Assembly: GCF_900107305.1 (NCBI RefSeq)
Contig: NZ_FNPL01000001.1
Location: forward strand, 124,001-188,000
DNA length: 64,000 nucleotides
Direction of reading: 5' to 3'
From: Thermoactinomyces sp. DSM 45892
GTDB taxonomy: Bacteria > Bacillota > Bacilli > Thermoactinomycetales > Thermoactinomycetaceae
Positions 1 to 7,923 of the stretch are shown here, one piece after another (position 1 is the stretch's first letter; each line of letters opens with the position of its first letter). Position numbers and translations under genes: made by a program. The notes below the pieces were generated by a model that did no database searches, was not told the origin of the DNA, and was given only the letters and a program-made list of their open reading frames with translations.

Positions 1-9
1 TTGTCATCC

Positions 10-3000
10 CTAACTGATATCCATTGTGTTGGCACATGAAGGATGATTGTCTTTAGAATAGTTTGTACACCCAAGAAAATCGCCATATTTCCCTGTTTTC
101 CTTACCATGAATCCGCCACAAGAACTACACTTTTTAGGATTTTCGAGAACGCCTATTTGGTTTAACGTATAGTCACAGCTCGGATAATTGGCACAGCCTA
201 CAAATTTCTTTTTAGCCTCTCTCAATTGTAAATACCCAGTTTGACACTTAGGACATCTTGGATTATCCAGAATGCTCTTTCCTTTACTCAAAGATATATA
301 AGGTGCGTCATAGGATTCAATGAGTTCTTTTGTAAATGTGGACATCTTCCCTTCAGGAGCAAGGACATAAGTTATATTTTTGGTTCTTGTCACAGCAACA
401 TAAAACAACCGACGTTCTTCGCCATATAGGTAGCTATCACTATCCGTCAACACCCATGACAATATTGGGTCATCTACCATTTTATTAGGGAAGCCATTTA
501 TGTCGTTTTTGCCATTAAGAAGTATTACATTATCTGCCTCTAAGCCTTTTGATTTATGTGCAGTTAAGAAAACCATTTTAAGCGAAGGGTATTTATTATA
601 TTTTACTGGACATATCCCAGTTTTTTTATTCCACTTTCCTTTAAAGTCGGGTTCCTCAAGAACTGGCTTAATATCAAATCTATTTCTTCCAAGTAACATA
701 ATTTCTGTTTCCTCGCCATAAGAAGACACAATCTCTTCAATTGCAAACTTTAAGGCTTCATGAATCTGATTGTTGAAACCAATAACCTTAATGGGTTCAG
801 TATGATTCTTTGGTGAAGTCAGATCTTTCTTAAACTGCATCGGATTCTTCATAACAAAATCGCCAGCAGTATTGATCAATTCTTGAGAGTTCCGATACGT
901 TTTTTCAATTCTCAAAAGCTCATGTTCCCCAAAAAACTTGCCAAATTGAGTAAACAATTGGATGTCACTACCTGCGAAACGGTAGATGGATTGCCAATCA
1001 TCTCCAACACACAAAACCTTTGCACTTGTCTTTTCCTTAATTGCCTTTATCAAATTAAATCGGCTGATCGATACGTCCTGATACTCGTCAATGATAATGT
1101 ATCTATAGCCAAAATACACATCATCAGAACACACTATATTGGTTGCTTGGTTGATCATATCATTAAAATCAATCATTTTCTTTTTACTTAAATCCGCTTG
1201 ATAATGTAAATAAATCGGCTTCACAAAATGGAAGAAGAGATCAGTTCGCTCTTTCAGGAACTCATTATTCTCTTTTTGCTTATTGATTTCGATGAACTCA
1301 TCAAACTCTTTCTCGGTAAAGCCATTAGATTTAAAAAGCCCAATAAACGTTTTAATCAGGTTAAAGAATTCTCTAAAATACTGATCCTGTTTGTCTTGAT
1401 CGAAAATAATCGAGAATATCTCCTGAAAATCAATTTCATACATTTCGACGTTATGTTTCTTTAGATTTTCTCTCAACATCTCCAACAGAATTCCGTTCTT
1501 ATTGTAGTATGAGTACGACTCGATGAGAGTTGTGCCTTTCTCAGTATGCAACTTCCTTTTCCATGCAACACCTTCTATGTATTTCTCTTCTTCATAGCGA
1601 TTTAGCCAAGGCGCTCGCTGATGTTCTGTTAGCCCGAAATGCTCAATATAAATATCGAACTCTGGCAAATAAAAATCTGGTTTATATTGTCGATAATCCC
1701 TATCTCTTGTCTCATGCTTGTAGTCGGCTTCATAAATATAGTCAACACCATTCAAAAACAGGAAGTTTGCAATCATCACTTCTTCTAAACTCTTAACCCG
1801 CTCCCCTTTCAAGCTCCTCATTTCTTCCTTCCTAGCTCCTGTAGCTTTTTTGACAAATATTGCTTCCTCTGTCTTTCCTCTGATGGTTTGTTTATCAATG
1901 CTCTTACAATGCTCATGATATTCTCCCAGACTTTTAAAATCTGTGTAATCTTTAGGTATGTTCAAATAATAACTAAAAAACTCGATCAGTCTTTTTATCT
2001 GATTCTTATCATGAAGGAGCTCGCTTTGTATGTATGAATTAATAGCTTTCTCCAGTTCACTCTCCTCTGCGATGCTCGGGTTCTTCTTCTCATGGCGTTT
2101 GATAATTTCTAACCCTAATTTGTGAAAGGTCTTAACTTGCACATCGACATTAAGCTTCTTGGAAATGCGATCATACATCTCCTCCGAAGCTTTTTTGGTA
2201 AAGGAGATCAGAAGAATTTGCTCAGGTCTTATCTGTTTTTTGTCTATGAGATACTTTACCTTACCTGAGATGGTTAGTGTTTTCCCACTACCTGCACCAG
2301 CCAAAATCAGATTATGATCTTCATCTGTAACGATGGACAATCTCTGTTGTGCATCTAAAGATTTCCCATCTATGTTATCAAAAAGCTCTTTGTTTTCTTC
2401 GAGCTCACGTTGAACATACTCCTTATTCCACCGTGAAACAAGTGAATGAAAATTCGTATATGTCTCGAGAAAAACAGCCACTTTATCGACTTCAGATTGT
2501 CTTCCACTCGAAAAGAAAGTATACGGATTTGAATAGTCCGTCAGTATTTTATTGGTGATGGAGTGCGTAATGTACTCCTTTTTGATGGAAACAACATGAG
2601 AGATAAATTGCTCTATTAGCCTATTATTTTGACTAATATGATCGTTAATCTGAACTACTGCTTCATCCAAATAAACCAATTGAGAAAGAAATGCGTCTTT
2701 AGTTTGGTTATATCTAGTCATCACCTTTTTGTAAGATGGATTGGATATGATCCAGCCTTCCTCTTTCTCATAAAACGAGTGCGCTTTTTTATTTATATTA
2801 AATGGATTATCTAAACTGAAATAACTAGCTTCTGGCAAATATACATTTTTAACTGCCTCTAATTGTTCATCAGTTATATAATCACGTTGATTAGATAAAC
2901 TTTGGAGGCAGGCTCCAATTTCATCTTTCTTATTGCTAACTTCAAGTAGATATTGGTCAATTTGAACTAGGAAATTCTTTAGCTTATATTTTTTATATAC

Positions 3001-3030
3001 GTTAAATATGAAAGCAATTATACTCTTCAT
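10..3030 (-). CDS. UvrD/Rep-family DNA helicase with nuclease-like insertion and C-terminal zinc fingers
   Basis: This is a superfamily 1 helicase of about 1006 residues, resembling helicase IV (HelD) in layout. An N-terminal helical region of about 240 residues precedes Walker A (AGAGSGKT). An insertion around residues 390-520 carries E, KPDFYLP and YIEHFG, which resembles a PD-(D/E)XK fold with H in place of the usual K. Walker B is IIIDEYQD, and YVAVTRTKN is the late helicase motif. The last 65 residues hold two four-cysteine topoisomerase-type zinc fingers. It presumably unwinds or processes DNA ends. I chose the ATG with GAGGAG 7 nt upstream; the ATG 5 codons earlier lies inside that Shine-Dalgarno (SD) sequence. 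It follows the gene ending at 3050 by about 20 nt, so an operon is likely. Whether it serves repair or defence is unknown. Confidence 0.85.
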   Translation of the reverse strand: MKSIIAFIFNVYKKYKLKNFLVQIDQYLLEVSNKKDEIGACLQSLSNQRDYITDEQLEAVKNVYLPEASYFSLDNPFNINKKAHSFYEKEEGWIISNPSYKKVMTRYNQTKDAFLSQLVYLDEAVVQINDHISQNNRLIEQFISHVVSIKKEYITHSITNKILTDYSNPYTFFSSGRQSEVDKVAVFLETYTNFHSLVSRWNKEYVQRELEENKELFDNIDGKSLDAQQRLSIVTDEDHNLILAGAGSGKTLTISGKVKYLIDKKQIRPEQILLISFTKKASEEMYDRISKKLNVDVQVKTFHKLGLEIIKRHEKKNPSIAEESELEKAINSYIQSELLHDKNQIKRLIEFFSYYLNIPKDYTDFKSLGEYHEHCKSIDKQTIRGKTEEAIFVKKATGARKEEMRSLKGERVKSLEEVMIANFLFLNGVDYIYEADYKHETRDRDYRQYKPDFYLPEFDIYIEHFGLTEHQRAPWLNRYEEEKYIEGVAWKRKLHTEKGTTLIESYSYYNKNGILLEMLRENLKKHNVEMYEIDFQEIFSIIFDQDKQDQYFREFFNLIKTFIGLFKSNGFTEKEFDEFIEINKQKENNEFLKERTDLFFHFVKPIYLHYQADLSKKKMIDFNDMINQATNIVCSDDVYFGYRYIIIDEYQDVSISRFNLIKAIKEKTSAKVLCVGDDWQSIYRFAGSDIQLFTQFGKFFGEHELLRIEKTYRNSQELINTAGDFVMKNPMQFKKDLTSPKNHTEPIKVIGFNNQIHEALKFAIEEIVSSYGEETEIMLLGRNRFDIKPVLEEPDFKGKWNKKTGICPVKYNKYPSLKMVFLTAHKSKGLEADNVILLNGKNDINGFPNKMVDDPILSWVLTDSDSYLYGEERRLFYVAVTRTKNITYVLAPEGKMSTFTKELIESYDAPYISLSKGKSILDNPRCPKCQTGYLQLREAKKKFVGCANYPSCDYTLNQIGVLENPKKCSSCGGFMVRKTGKYGDFLGCTNYSKDNHPSCANTMDIS

Positions 3031-3049
3031 TGTTGTACTCCTCATCTTA

Positions 3050-3460
3050 TTAAATTTGTCTTATACCTATTATCTTAACCCCGAACTCCTCTTCTCCTAT
3101 ATAGTGCTGAACATCTTCTTTCTCAAAAAGGATCTTTATTACTCTTGCGATAGCTTGTGGATCAGACTCAATTCCCTCAATACATAAATCTGCATGACGA
3201 ATCCCATCACTTGCTATTATGAAATAATTTTCTGTTGAATGTTTGCTCACCACCTGAATACTAATATCTTGTACCAATGAACATAGCGATGCCCAATATT
3301 CCTCTTCATTCAAATTCATTTGATTTAGATGACCTTTCGCTATACATTCCATATACTCTTGAACAGTCATCTCTCTATCTGTAGCCAGCTCCAATAGCTG
3401 GTCATATTCCTTGTCCTCTAATCCTACTTGTACTATTTTTTTCTTGTGCACTTCACTCAT
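3050..3460 (-). CDS. Hypothetical protein, 136 aa
   Basis: I do not recognise this protein. It has no signal peptide or membrane segment. The first 45 residues (KKKIVQVGL, then a helix with EYDQLLELA and TVQEYMECIA) resemble a ribbon-helix-helix DNA-binding start. The rest is a mixed alpha/beta region rich in acidic residues. An AAGGTGG element lies about 10 nt before the ATG. The stop is about 20 nt before the helicase start, so both are probably co-transcribed and this could be a regulator or accessory partner of the helicase. That link is inference from position only. Confidence 0.6.
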   Translation of the reverse strand: MSEVHKKKIVQVGLEDKEYDQLLELATDREMTVQEYMECIAKGHLNQMNLNEEEYWASLCSLVQDISIQVVSKHSTENYFIIASDGIRHADLCIEGIESDPQAIARVIKILFEKEDVQHYIGEEEFGVKIIGIRQI

Positions 3461-3517
3461 AAATCTATTGCCACCTTCTCCAATTACGTAAATTCCAAAC
3501 TCTGTTCTATGTTTTAT

Positions 3518-3718
3518 CTATTCCATTATAGGCTCAATTTTTAATTTATTGTCATCACTACCTGCATCTGTATCCTCCACTGACTTATAAGTACTTCGAT
3601 CTGTTGGACTCTTGATAAATTTATCCTTTTCTGGAGAAATTTTCTTTGATTTATCTTTATTTGGTAGATTCCGACTCATAATTTCATCTCCATATCGTTC
3701 ATCTCTTATATGGACCAT
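3518..3718 (-). CDS. Small charged hypothetical protein, 66 aa
   Basis: The protein is short, very hydrophilic and lysine/aspartate-rich (KDKSKKIS, TDAGSDDNK), probably disordered. The frame can be opened further to a TTG at 3784 (88 aa), but no SD precedes that codon and it lies inside a repeated element that reads well as a promoter (TTGAAT, 16 nt, TATACT). I therefore place the start at the ATG at 3718, about 30 nt after the predicted transcript start, with a weak AGTGGA as SD. Function is unknown. It could also be the decayed tail of a longer gene. Confidence 0.4.
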   Translation of the reverse strand: MVHIRDERYGDEIMSRNLPNKDKSKKISPEKDKFIKSPTDRSTYKSVEDTDAGSDDNKLKIEPIME

Positions 3719-3756
3719 ATATCCACTTAATAAAAGCGTATTTTTATTATATTTAG

Positions 3757-3788
3757 AGTATACTCTATACCTTGGATCATTCAAAGTA
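3757..3788 (-). promoter_or_regulatory. Repeated promoter-like element, copy 1
   Basis: Read on the minus strand, this 32-bp segment has TTGAAT (3784-3779), a 16-nt spacer and TATACT (3762-3757). The same 32 bp recurs at 6630-6661 with one mismatch, again shortly upstream of a minus-strand gene. This suggests a duplicated sigma-A-type promoter, though a duplicated gene start remains possible. Confidence 0.5.
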
Positions 3789-3805
3789 GGAATAGCTACC
3801 GCAAT

Positions 3806-3916
3806 CTATATCAAGAATTCGTTCGTTATATATTGTAGGAAAACACTACTTTCCTCAATAAACTCTCTTTCTTCATCATAAAAGAGACAAGAAAATTCTG
3901 TTCTGAGTTTACCCAC
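3806..3916 (-). CDS. Possible translationally coupled small protein, 36 aa
   Basis: A GTG codon at 3916-3914 has GGAGGAG six nt upstream and opens a 36-codon frame ending in TAG at 3808-3806. It starts MGKLRTEFSCLFYDEE and ends NEFLI. The start overlaps the last codons of the preceding gene (stop at 3909), the usual arrangement for translational coupling. The peptide is acidic and has no signal sequence. I cannot assign a function, and a chance frame after a coding SD-like sequence (the GGAGG also encodes K-G-G-V upstream) is possible. Confidence 0.4.
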   Translation of the reverse strand: MGKLRTEFSCLFYDEEREFIEESSVFLQYITNEFLI

Positions 3917-4097
3917 TAGAAACTCCTCCCTTTCTAGCTTTAAGTATTTTTGAATCACGATGTTCAAAACCTAGCTCCTCTTCGCTAATGATCTCCCGAT
4001 TCAGTACTTTCTTCCTAGCTTCTGAGCTAGTTTCTGCATCCACCAAAGCAATATATTTGATTACTACAACTTGCTCGTACTCCACTTCATAAGTCAT
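3909..4097 (-). CDS. Small hypothetical protein, 62 aa
   Basis: The protein begins MTYEVEYEQVVVIKYIALVDA and looks like a short beta-rich domain followed by a charged helix (SSEARKKVLNREIISEEEL). The start was chosen because AGGAGG lies 8 nt before this ATG; an ATG 14 codons earlier has no SD. Small proteins of this shape occur in phages and integrative elements, but I do not recognise the family. Its end overlaps the next small frame by 8 nt. It lies between that frame and the terminator of the bacteriocin pair. Confidence 0.55.
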   Translation of the reverse strand: MTYEVEYEQVVVIKYIALVDAETSSEARKKVLNREIISEEELGFEHRDSKILKARKGGVSSG

Positions 4098-4157
4098 GTA
4101 AAATTCCTCCTCACTTACTAAAACAGTTGTTTTTCTCATTTGTGATCAGTTTTATAC

Positions 4158-4190
4158 AAAAAAAATGAGACTCCGTAGTGAAGTCTCATT
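4158..4190 (-). terminator. Intrinsic terminator after the bacteriocin/partner pair
   Basis: A 9-bp stem (AATGAGACT with AGTCTCATT, 9-nt loop) is followed on the minus strand by a run of eight T. It closes the transcription unit 5155-4225. Confidence 0.8.
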
Positions 4191-4224
4191 CCTGATTCGA
4201 GAGTATAATTACTCTTTTTTCGTC

Positions 4225-4443
4225 TTATTTTTTGGCTAATTGCTCTTTGGCGAATAGCCGACGAAACACTAAAGCCAAGACAGCGAATATAATGCTAGCT
4301 ACTGCTGAACCAGTAGTAATCATCTTCGACACATCGCTTACTGGAGAGTCGAATAATGGAGGGATCGAGAGGGTTAAAACGGAACCAGATAAAGACAATC
4401 CTATAATCGAGACCATCAAAATCTTAGCCAAAATCTTATCCAT
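4225..4443 (-). CDS. Small two-helix membrane protein, candidate immunity protein
   Basis: This 72-residue protein has two hydrophobic segments (about residues 7-28 and 42-62) separated by an acidic loop, and ends in a basic tail (RRLFAKEQLAKK). GAGGTGAT precedes the ATG. It lies 13 nt downstream of the C8-like bacteriocin precursor and shares its terminator. Small membrane proteins directly after a bacteriocin gene often give self-protection, so immunity is a reasonable inference. No sequence family was recognised. Confidence 0.6.
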   Translation of the reverse strand: MDKILAKILMVSIIGLSLSGSVLTLSIPPLFDSPVSDVSKMITTGSAVASIIFAVLALVFRRLFAKEQLAKK

Positions 4444-4456
4444 TAAATCACCTCAC

Positions 4457-5155
4457 TCACTTAAGGTTGAAACAAGCTACCGCTCCAGTGATACCCACAC
4501 CACTAACAACTGCAAATCCACCAATACACGCGGCGCAGACAGGAGCAGTAACTGGTGTCAGTGCTCCACACACACCAGCACACGCCGCCACAATAAGAGT
4601 AGCCACCGTACCACTAACACCGAGGGCTACGGTAAGACAAGCTAACAATTTTTTCTTACCCATTGGTTGAATTCCAGAAGTCGGATTTTCTGCAAGCATT
4701 TGATCATTTGTCTTATATGCAATCCCAGTATCTTTGGAAATAGTAAGTACTCCATTCAAATACTTGTTAACTTGGAAATTTCCTACCACATTCTTGGTTA
4801 TTAACGTTTCATTTGTCTGCAATACAGCATTATCCTTGAAGAATACAGTTACGTTACTAGTAAGGCTATAATTCCCATGCAAAGGAACTGCAACAAACGT
4901 AACTCCACCGCCAATATCGTACACCTGTGACCCTTCAAAATCAAAAGTAGACAAAGGAGCAACCTTTTTAACTTCACCTTTCTCTATTGCGTGTTGTGTT
5001 GTATCAACCCATTTCTTAGCCTTATCCCCTGTAATCTTAACAATGCTTGGAGTACTGTTAGCTTGCGCAGTAACCCTTAGAGCTGGAGATAAAGTTAAAC
5101 AAAACATAACCAAAGCTATTAGTACTGGCATAAAAATTTTTTTCGCTTTCAACAT
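4457..5155 (-). CDS. Secreted precursor with C-terminal halocin C8-like cysteine-rich peptide
   Basis: The 232-residue protein starts with an Sec signal peptide (MLKAKKIFMPVLIALVMF, then A-rich cleavage near TAQA, residue 31). A hydrophilic central domain of about 130 residues follows, then a C-terminal hydrophobic segment of about 65 residues after GIQPMGKKK. That segment carries six cysteines (CLT, AACAGVCG, APVCAACIGG, AVACF) in a small-residue-rich background. This layout matches precursors of halocin C8-type peptides, where the N-terminal part acts as immunity/leader and the C-terminal part is released as toxin. AGGAGG precedes the ATG. The next gene encodes a small membrane protein. The family call rests on layout and cysteine spacing, not on a search. 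Confidence 0.65.
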   Translation of the reverse strand: MLKAKKIFMPVLIALVMFCLTLSPALRVTAQANSTPSIVKITGDKAKKWVDTTQHAIEKGEVKKVAPLSTFDFEGSQVYDIGGGVTFVAVPLHGNYSLTSNVTVFFKDNAVLQTNETLITKNVVGNFQVNKYLNGVLTISKDTGIAYKTNDQMLAENPTSGIQPMGKKKLLACLTVALGVSGTVATLIVAACAGVCGALTPVTAPVCAACIGGFAVVSGVGITGAVACFNLK

Positions 5156-5572
5156 GATAAATCCTCCTAGTATATATTCTGATTGTGCAAATCAATTCCC
5201 TTCTTCTGATTTTCTATAGGGATATCACTTCCTCTCATGATGAATTCAGTTTGTTTTTTATGAAAAGATTCTTTAAGGTTCTTCCACAATTCTAGATATA
5301 GATTTTGGATTAAATAGATTAAACATAAGTTTCAATCTCTACTATATTTTTAAAATTGTGTAACACATTTATAATATTACAATATATAAAATTCGATAGT
5401 CAACAGGATTAACAAAAGACATAATAGTTTATTTTGGAGAAAATATTTATATTATTAGTAATTTTTATGATGGAACTTCTCTAAATTTTGATTCCATAAA
5501 AAAACACCTCCAACTGTTGTTTTTCGTGTCCAACAGTTGGGGTGCACCTTAGTACCACAGATCATATTCACA
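5156..5572. other. Gene-free AT-rich interval
   Basis: This 417-nt interval separates the bacteriocin precursor from the membrane protein at 5573. It contains the strong SD of the precursor, a long AT-rich leader and the terminator at 5498-5544. I see no coding frame with a ribosome site and cannot name a convincing promoter. Confidence 0.5.
5498..5544 (-). terminator. Intrinsic terminator of the membrane-protein gene at 5573
   Basis: On the minus strand CACCCCAACTGTTG pairs with CAACAGTTGGAGGTG across an 11-nt loop and is followed by seven T. Confidence 0.8.
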
Positions 5573-6586
5573 TCAATTTGATACTTTTATAGTTGGTGAT
5601 TGTATATTCTTTTGATCAGAGTCATCAAGTTTCTTTTTGCACACACTAGGTGACATCTCTTTTGTATAAGGCTCTAGTTTCACTTTCTCACTCATAATCA
5701 TTACATTTTCTGCGCCATAAGAGTATCGATTAAATTCCTTTTTGGAGTCATCGATTGACTTTTGGACTGCTTGAACCTTCTCATCATCAGCAAGTTTAAT
5801 TAACTCAAAACATGGAAACAGCAAGTTTTTTTGATCAGTATATCCTATTAGATAATAGTCTCGATAACGATTCATCAATACTTGATTGCTTGCTTTTCCA
5901 TTATAGCTAACTTTGTTTAGCGACTCAGACGAATGCCCCATCCACCATGGGACACCCACTAGGACAATAATCAACAAAGCTGTACCAAGAAGAAGTCTTA
6001 AGGCTCTCTTGACACTCTCCATATCTTCAGAAATCGATAAAATATCTTTAAATATAAAACTGGGTAAGCAAATGAGAAAGGAAAATACTGTCCATCCAAT
6101 AAGAGCAATCCAAAAATACGCTGAAAATGTAGGGCTCGTATTAAAGTAAAAATTCATTAATAAATCAAGAAACCCTGCTAATACCACATAGATTAATATC
6201 TGCCTCTTTTTTGATAAAGGGATTGCTTTTCTTTGGGGCTTTGTTTTATGAAGCTTGAACCTTTTTATGTTCATAAAATTGACTATCACATAGTTATACA
6301 TACTAGAAAAAAGTACAATGACATACACTATGACAACCCCAGCGTCTGAGCTTAGAAGTAAATCAACCTCCAAATAGTTTAACGGAATCTGCCACTTTGT
6401 AAAATAGCCTAGTTGATAAAAATAGTTGATCAAAAACCATGCAATAATGAGAAATACCACAATTAATTCTGCCTGAAGTATTTTCATTAAAATCGGATGC
6501 TTTTCAGCAAATGTTCTTTTTAAACTGTAGTCTTTTGGAACAACCAAATGTGTATCATCATCAACATTATGTTCTTTCCATCGCAT
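5573..6586 (-). CDS. Five-helix integral membrane protein of unknown function, 337 aa
   Basis: Hydrophobic segments lie near residues 32-52, 76-98, 130-148, 155-180 and 195-216. The N-terminus is probably cytoplasmic. A C-terminal domain of about 115 residues would then be outside, with two cysteines (FPCFEL and SVCKKKL) that could pair. GGTGA precedes the ATG. The gene has its own promoter-like repeat at 6630-6661 and its own terminator, so it is a single-gene unit. It sits between the bacteriocin locus and the SUKH/toxin locus and could be an immunity or stress protein. I do not recognise a family. Confidence 0.6.
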   Translation of the reverse strand: MRWKEHNVDDDTHLVVPKDYSLKRTFAEKHPILMKILQAELIVVFLIIAWFLINYFYQLGYFTKWQIPLNYLEVDLLLSSDAGVVIVYVIVLFSSMYNYVIVNFMNIKRFKLHKTKPQRKAIPLSKKRQILIYVVLAGFLDLLMNFYFNTSPTFSAYFWIALIGWTVFSFLICLPSFIFKDILSISEDMESVKRALRLLLGTALLIIVLVGVPWWMGHSSESLNKVSYNGKASNQVLMNRYRDYYLIGYTDQKNLLFPCFELIKLADDEKVQAVQKSIDDSKKEFNRYSYGAENVMIMSEKVKLEPYTKEMSPSVCKKKLDDSDQKNIQSPTIKVSN

Positions 6587-6629
6587 GTTGTCACCACTCT
6601 ATAAAATTTCATTTTTATCCACTATTTGA

Positions 6630-6661
6630 AGTATACTCTATACCTTAGATCATTCAAAGTA
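6630..6661 (-). promoter_or_regulatory. Repeated promoter-like element, copy 2
   Basis: On the minus strand TTGAAT (6657-6652), 16 nt and TATACT (6635-6630) lie about 40 nt before the ATG at 6586. The 32-bp segment differs from the copy at 3757-3788 by one base. Confidence 0.55.
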
Positions 6662-6696
6662 AGGAAGACCTTCACAATTCACATGATTATCCCTAC

Positions 6697-6728
6697 AAAA
6701 AAGGAGACAAGGGATAATCCTTATCTCC
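6697..6728 (-). terminator. Terminator of the SUKH gene at 6747
   Basis: On the minus strand GGAGATAAGG pairs with CCTTGTCTCC (one G-T wobble) and six T follow. Confidence 0.75.
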
Positions 6729-6746
6729 ACTAAGTCATAGAATTTT

Positions 6747-7202
6747 CTACATAGATGGATCATCATATAGTGAATCCAAAAAATCGAAAATATTATTTGC
6801 CAAGAAGTACATGTTGCTCATATCAGACTCATCTTCTGCTTCTTCTTCATGATCCCAGAAGTAGATATGATCGTAGTATGGAACTTTAGTACCTAATACG
6901 ATCTGATTCCCAGCAGGGTCGAACCCAATCGAAATAAAACCACTTGGTAAACGATCATCATCAAAAATATCAAGGGAATCCTGCAAGTTGTCATACATAT
7001 CACCTATACCATGTAACCCGTTCAACACACTAGGTCCTTGCTCTTTCGAGATGAAAAATAGATTTGGTTCCGTATATGCAACTCCGTTCCATCTTAATAA
7101 AAAGTCTTTGTATTGATCAGGTAGTTGGAGATCATTTTTCTTTTCAAATTGAGTAATCTCATCAATGGAAAGTTTGTCATTTGTACTAAACACTTTGGTC
7201 AT
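6747..7202 (-). CDS. SMI1/KNR4 (SUKH) family protein, candidate toxin immunity protein
   Basis: The 151-residue protein shows the SUKH signature near the N-terminus: IDEITQFEKKNDLQLPDQYKD, followed by FLLRWNG and a GIGD region, then an acidic tail. SUKH proteins are the commonest immunity proteins of bacterial polymorphic toxin loci, often against nucleases. GGGAGGAAT precedes the ATG. It is divergent from the second SUKH gene at 7365 and lies on the same strand as the WHH toxin at 7924-9417. Pairing with that toxin is inferred from position. Confidence 0.8.
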   Translation of the reverse strand: MTKVFSTNDKLSIDEITQFEKKNDLQLPDQYKDFLLRWNGVAYTEPNLFFISKEQGPSVLNGLHGIGDMYDNLQDSLDIFDDDRLPSGFISIGFDPAGNQIVLGTKVPYYDHIYFWDHEEEAEDESDMSNMYFLANNIFDFLDSLYDDPSM

Positions 7203-7364
7203 ATCCTATTCCTCCCTCGACACAGAAACTCCACCCCTATGTTTAAATTAAGTATGAATGTATTCATCCACAAGAATCATCATCTTCCCATCTTCGCTAT
7301 GCACCAATATGATATATTTAATAACAGGAGAATCAATCTTAATTTTCGATATGGAGGAGCTAGA

Positions 7365-7871
7365 ATGAATAATGGTTTAAATGAATTTTGGAGTCAGTCC
7401 GATTATTTTACGAACTCAATGTCCGTTACAGAGGAAATGGTTGTCAAAGCAGAGGAAAAACTAGGTTACAAGCTTCCATCAGCGTACATAGAGTTGATAA
7501 AAACGAAAAATGGTGGAACTCCCATTAATTCTTGCTTTCCTACTACTTCGCCGACTTCTTGGGCAGATGATCATATTGCGATTGAAAGTATTCGTGGCAT
7601 AGGAGGCGAACATGGGGTTGATTCTGAAGATGTTCGTGATTCCGATGAGGATTGGGGCTATCCTACTAACATAGGATTTGTCATATGCGATTGCCCATCG
7701 GCTGGTCATGATGCTGTAATGTTGGATTATAGTCAATGTGGAAAAAGTGGAGAACCACGAGTAATTCATGTGGATGTTGAAGTATCTGATAAGCCTGTTG
7801 TGACCCTTTTATCCAACAACTTCAAAAGTTTTTTACAAGGGTTAACCAACAGTAGCGAATATGAAGACTAG
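7365..7871 (+). CDS. Second SMI1/KNR4 (SUKH) family protein, 168 aa
   Basis: The core motif is VTEEMVVKAEEKLGYKLPSAY followed by ELIKTKNGG. Then comes a long variable region with WADDHIAIESIRGIGG and DCPSAGHDAVMLDYS, typical of the SUKH-1 group. The start is the ATG at 7365 with GGAGG about 7 nt upstream; the open frame runs 240 nt further up without a better ribosome site. It converges on the WHH toxin gene, and a stem-loop separates the two. Either this or the SUKH gene at 6747 could neutralise that toxin. Confidence 0.8.
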   Translation: MNNGLNEFWSQSDYFTNSMSVTEEMVVKAEEKLGYKLPSAYIELIKTKNGGTPINSCFPTTSPTSWADDHIAIESIRGIGGEHGVDSEDVRDSDEDWGYPTNIGFVICDCPSAGHDAVMLDYSQCGKSGEPRVIHVDVEVSDKPVVTLLSNNFKSFLQGLTNSSEYED

Positions 7872-7901
7872 AAAAGCACCCAATAAAACTAGGTGCTTTT
7901 C
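7871..7901 (+). terminator. Terminator between SUKH gene and toxin gene
   Basis: GAAAAGCACC pairs with GGTGCTTTTC across an 11-nt loop, followed by CTTTATT. It serves the plus-strand SUKH gene and may also act on the converging toxin transcript. Confidence 0.7.
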
Positions 7902-7923
7902 CTTTATTGCATATCTCCATAGA

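Noticed and set aside
3612-3881. Plus-strand frame over the small accessory genes
   Set aside because: No SD, low-complexity hydrophobic translation, and it overlaps the promoter repeat and small minus-strand genes.
4232-4645. Plus-strand 137-codon frame over the bacteriocin pair
   Set aside because: It mirrors two minus-strand genes with good ribosome sites and gives a Thr/Ser/His-rich product of no known type.
7125-7364. N-terminal extension of the SUKH gene at 7365
   Set aside because: It overlaps the divergent SUKH gene, lacks an SD, and the family sequence begins only after the ATG at 7365.
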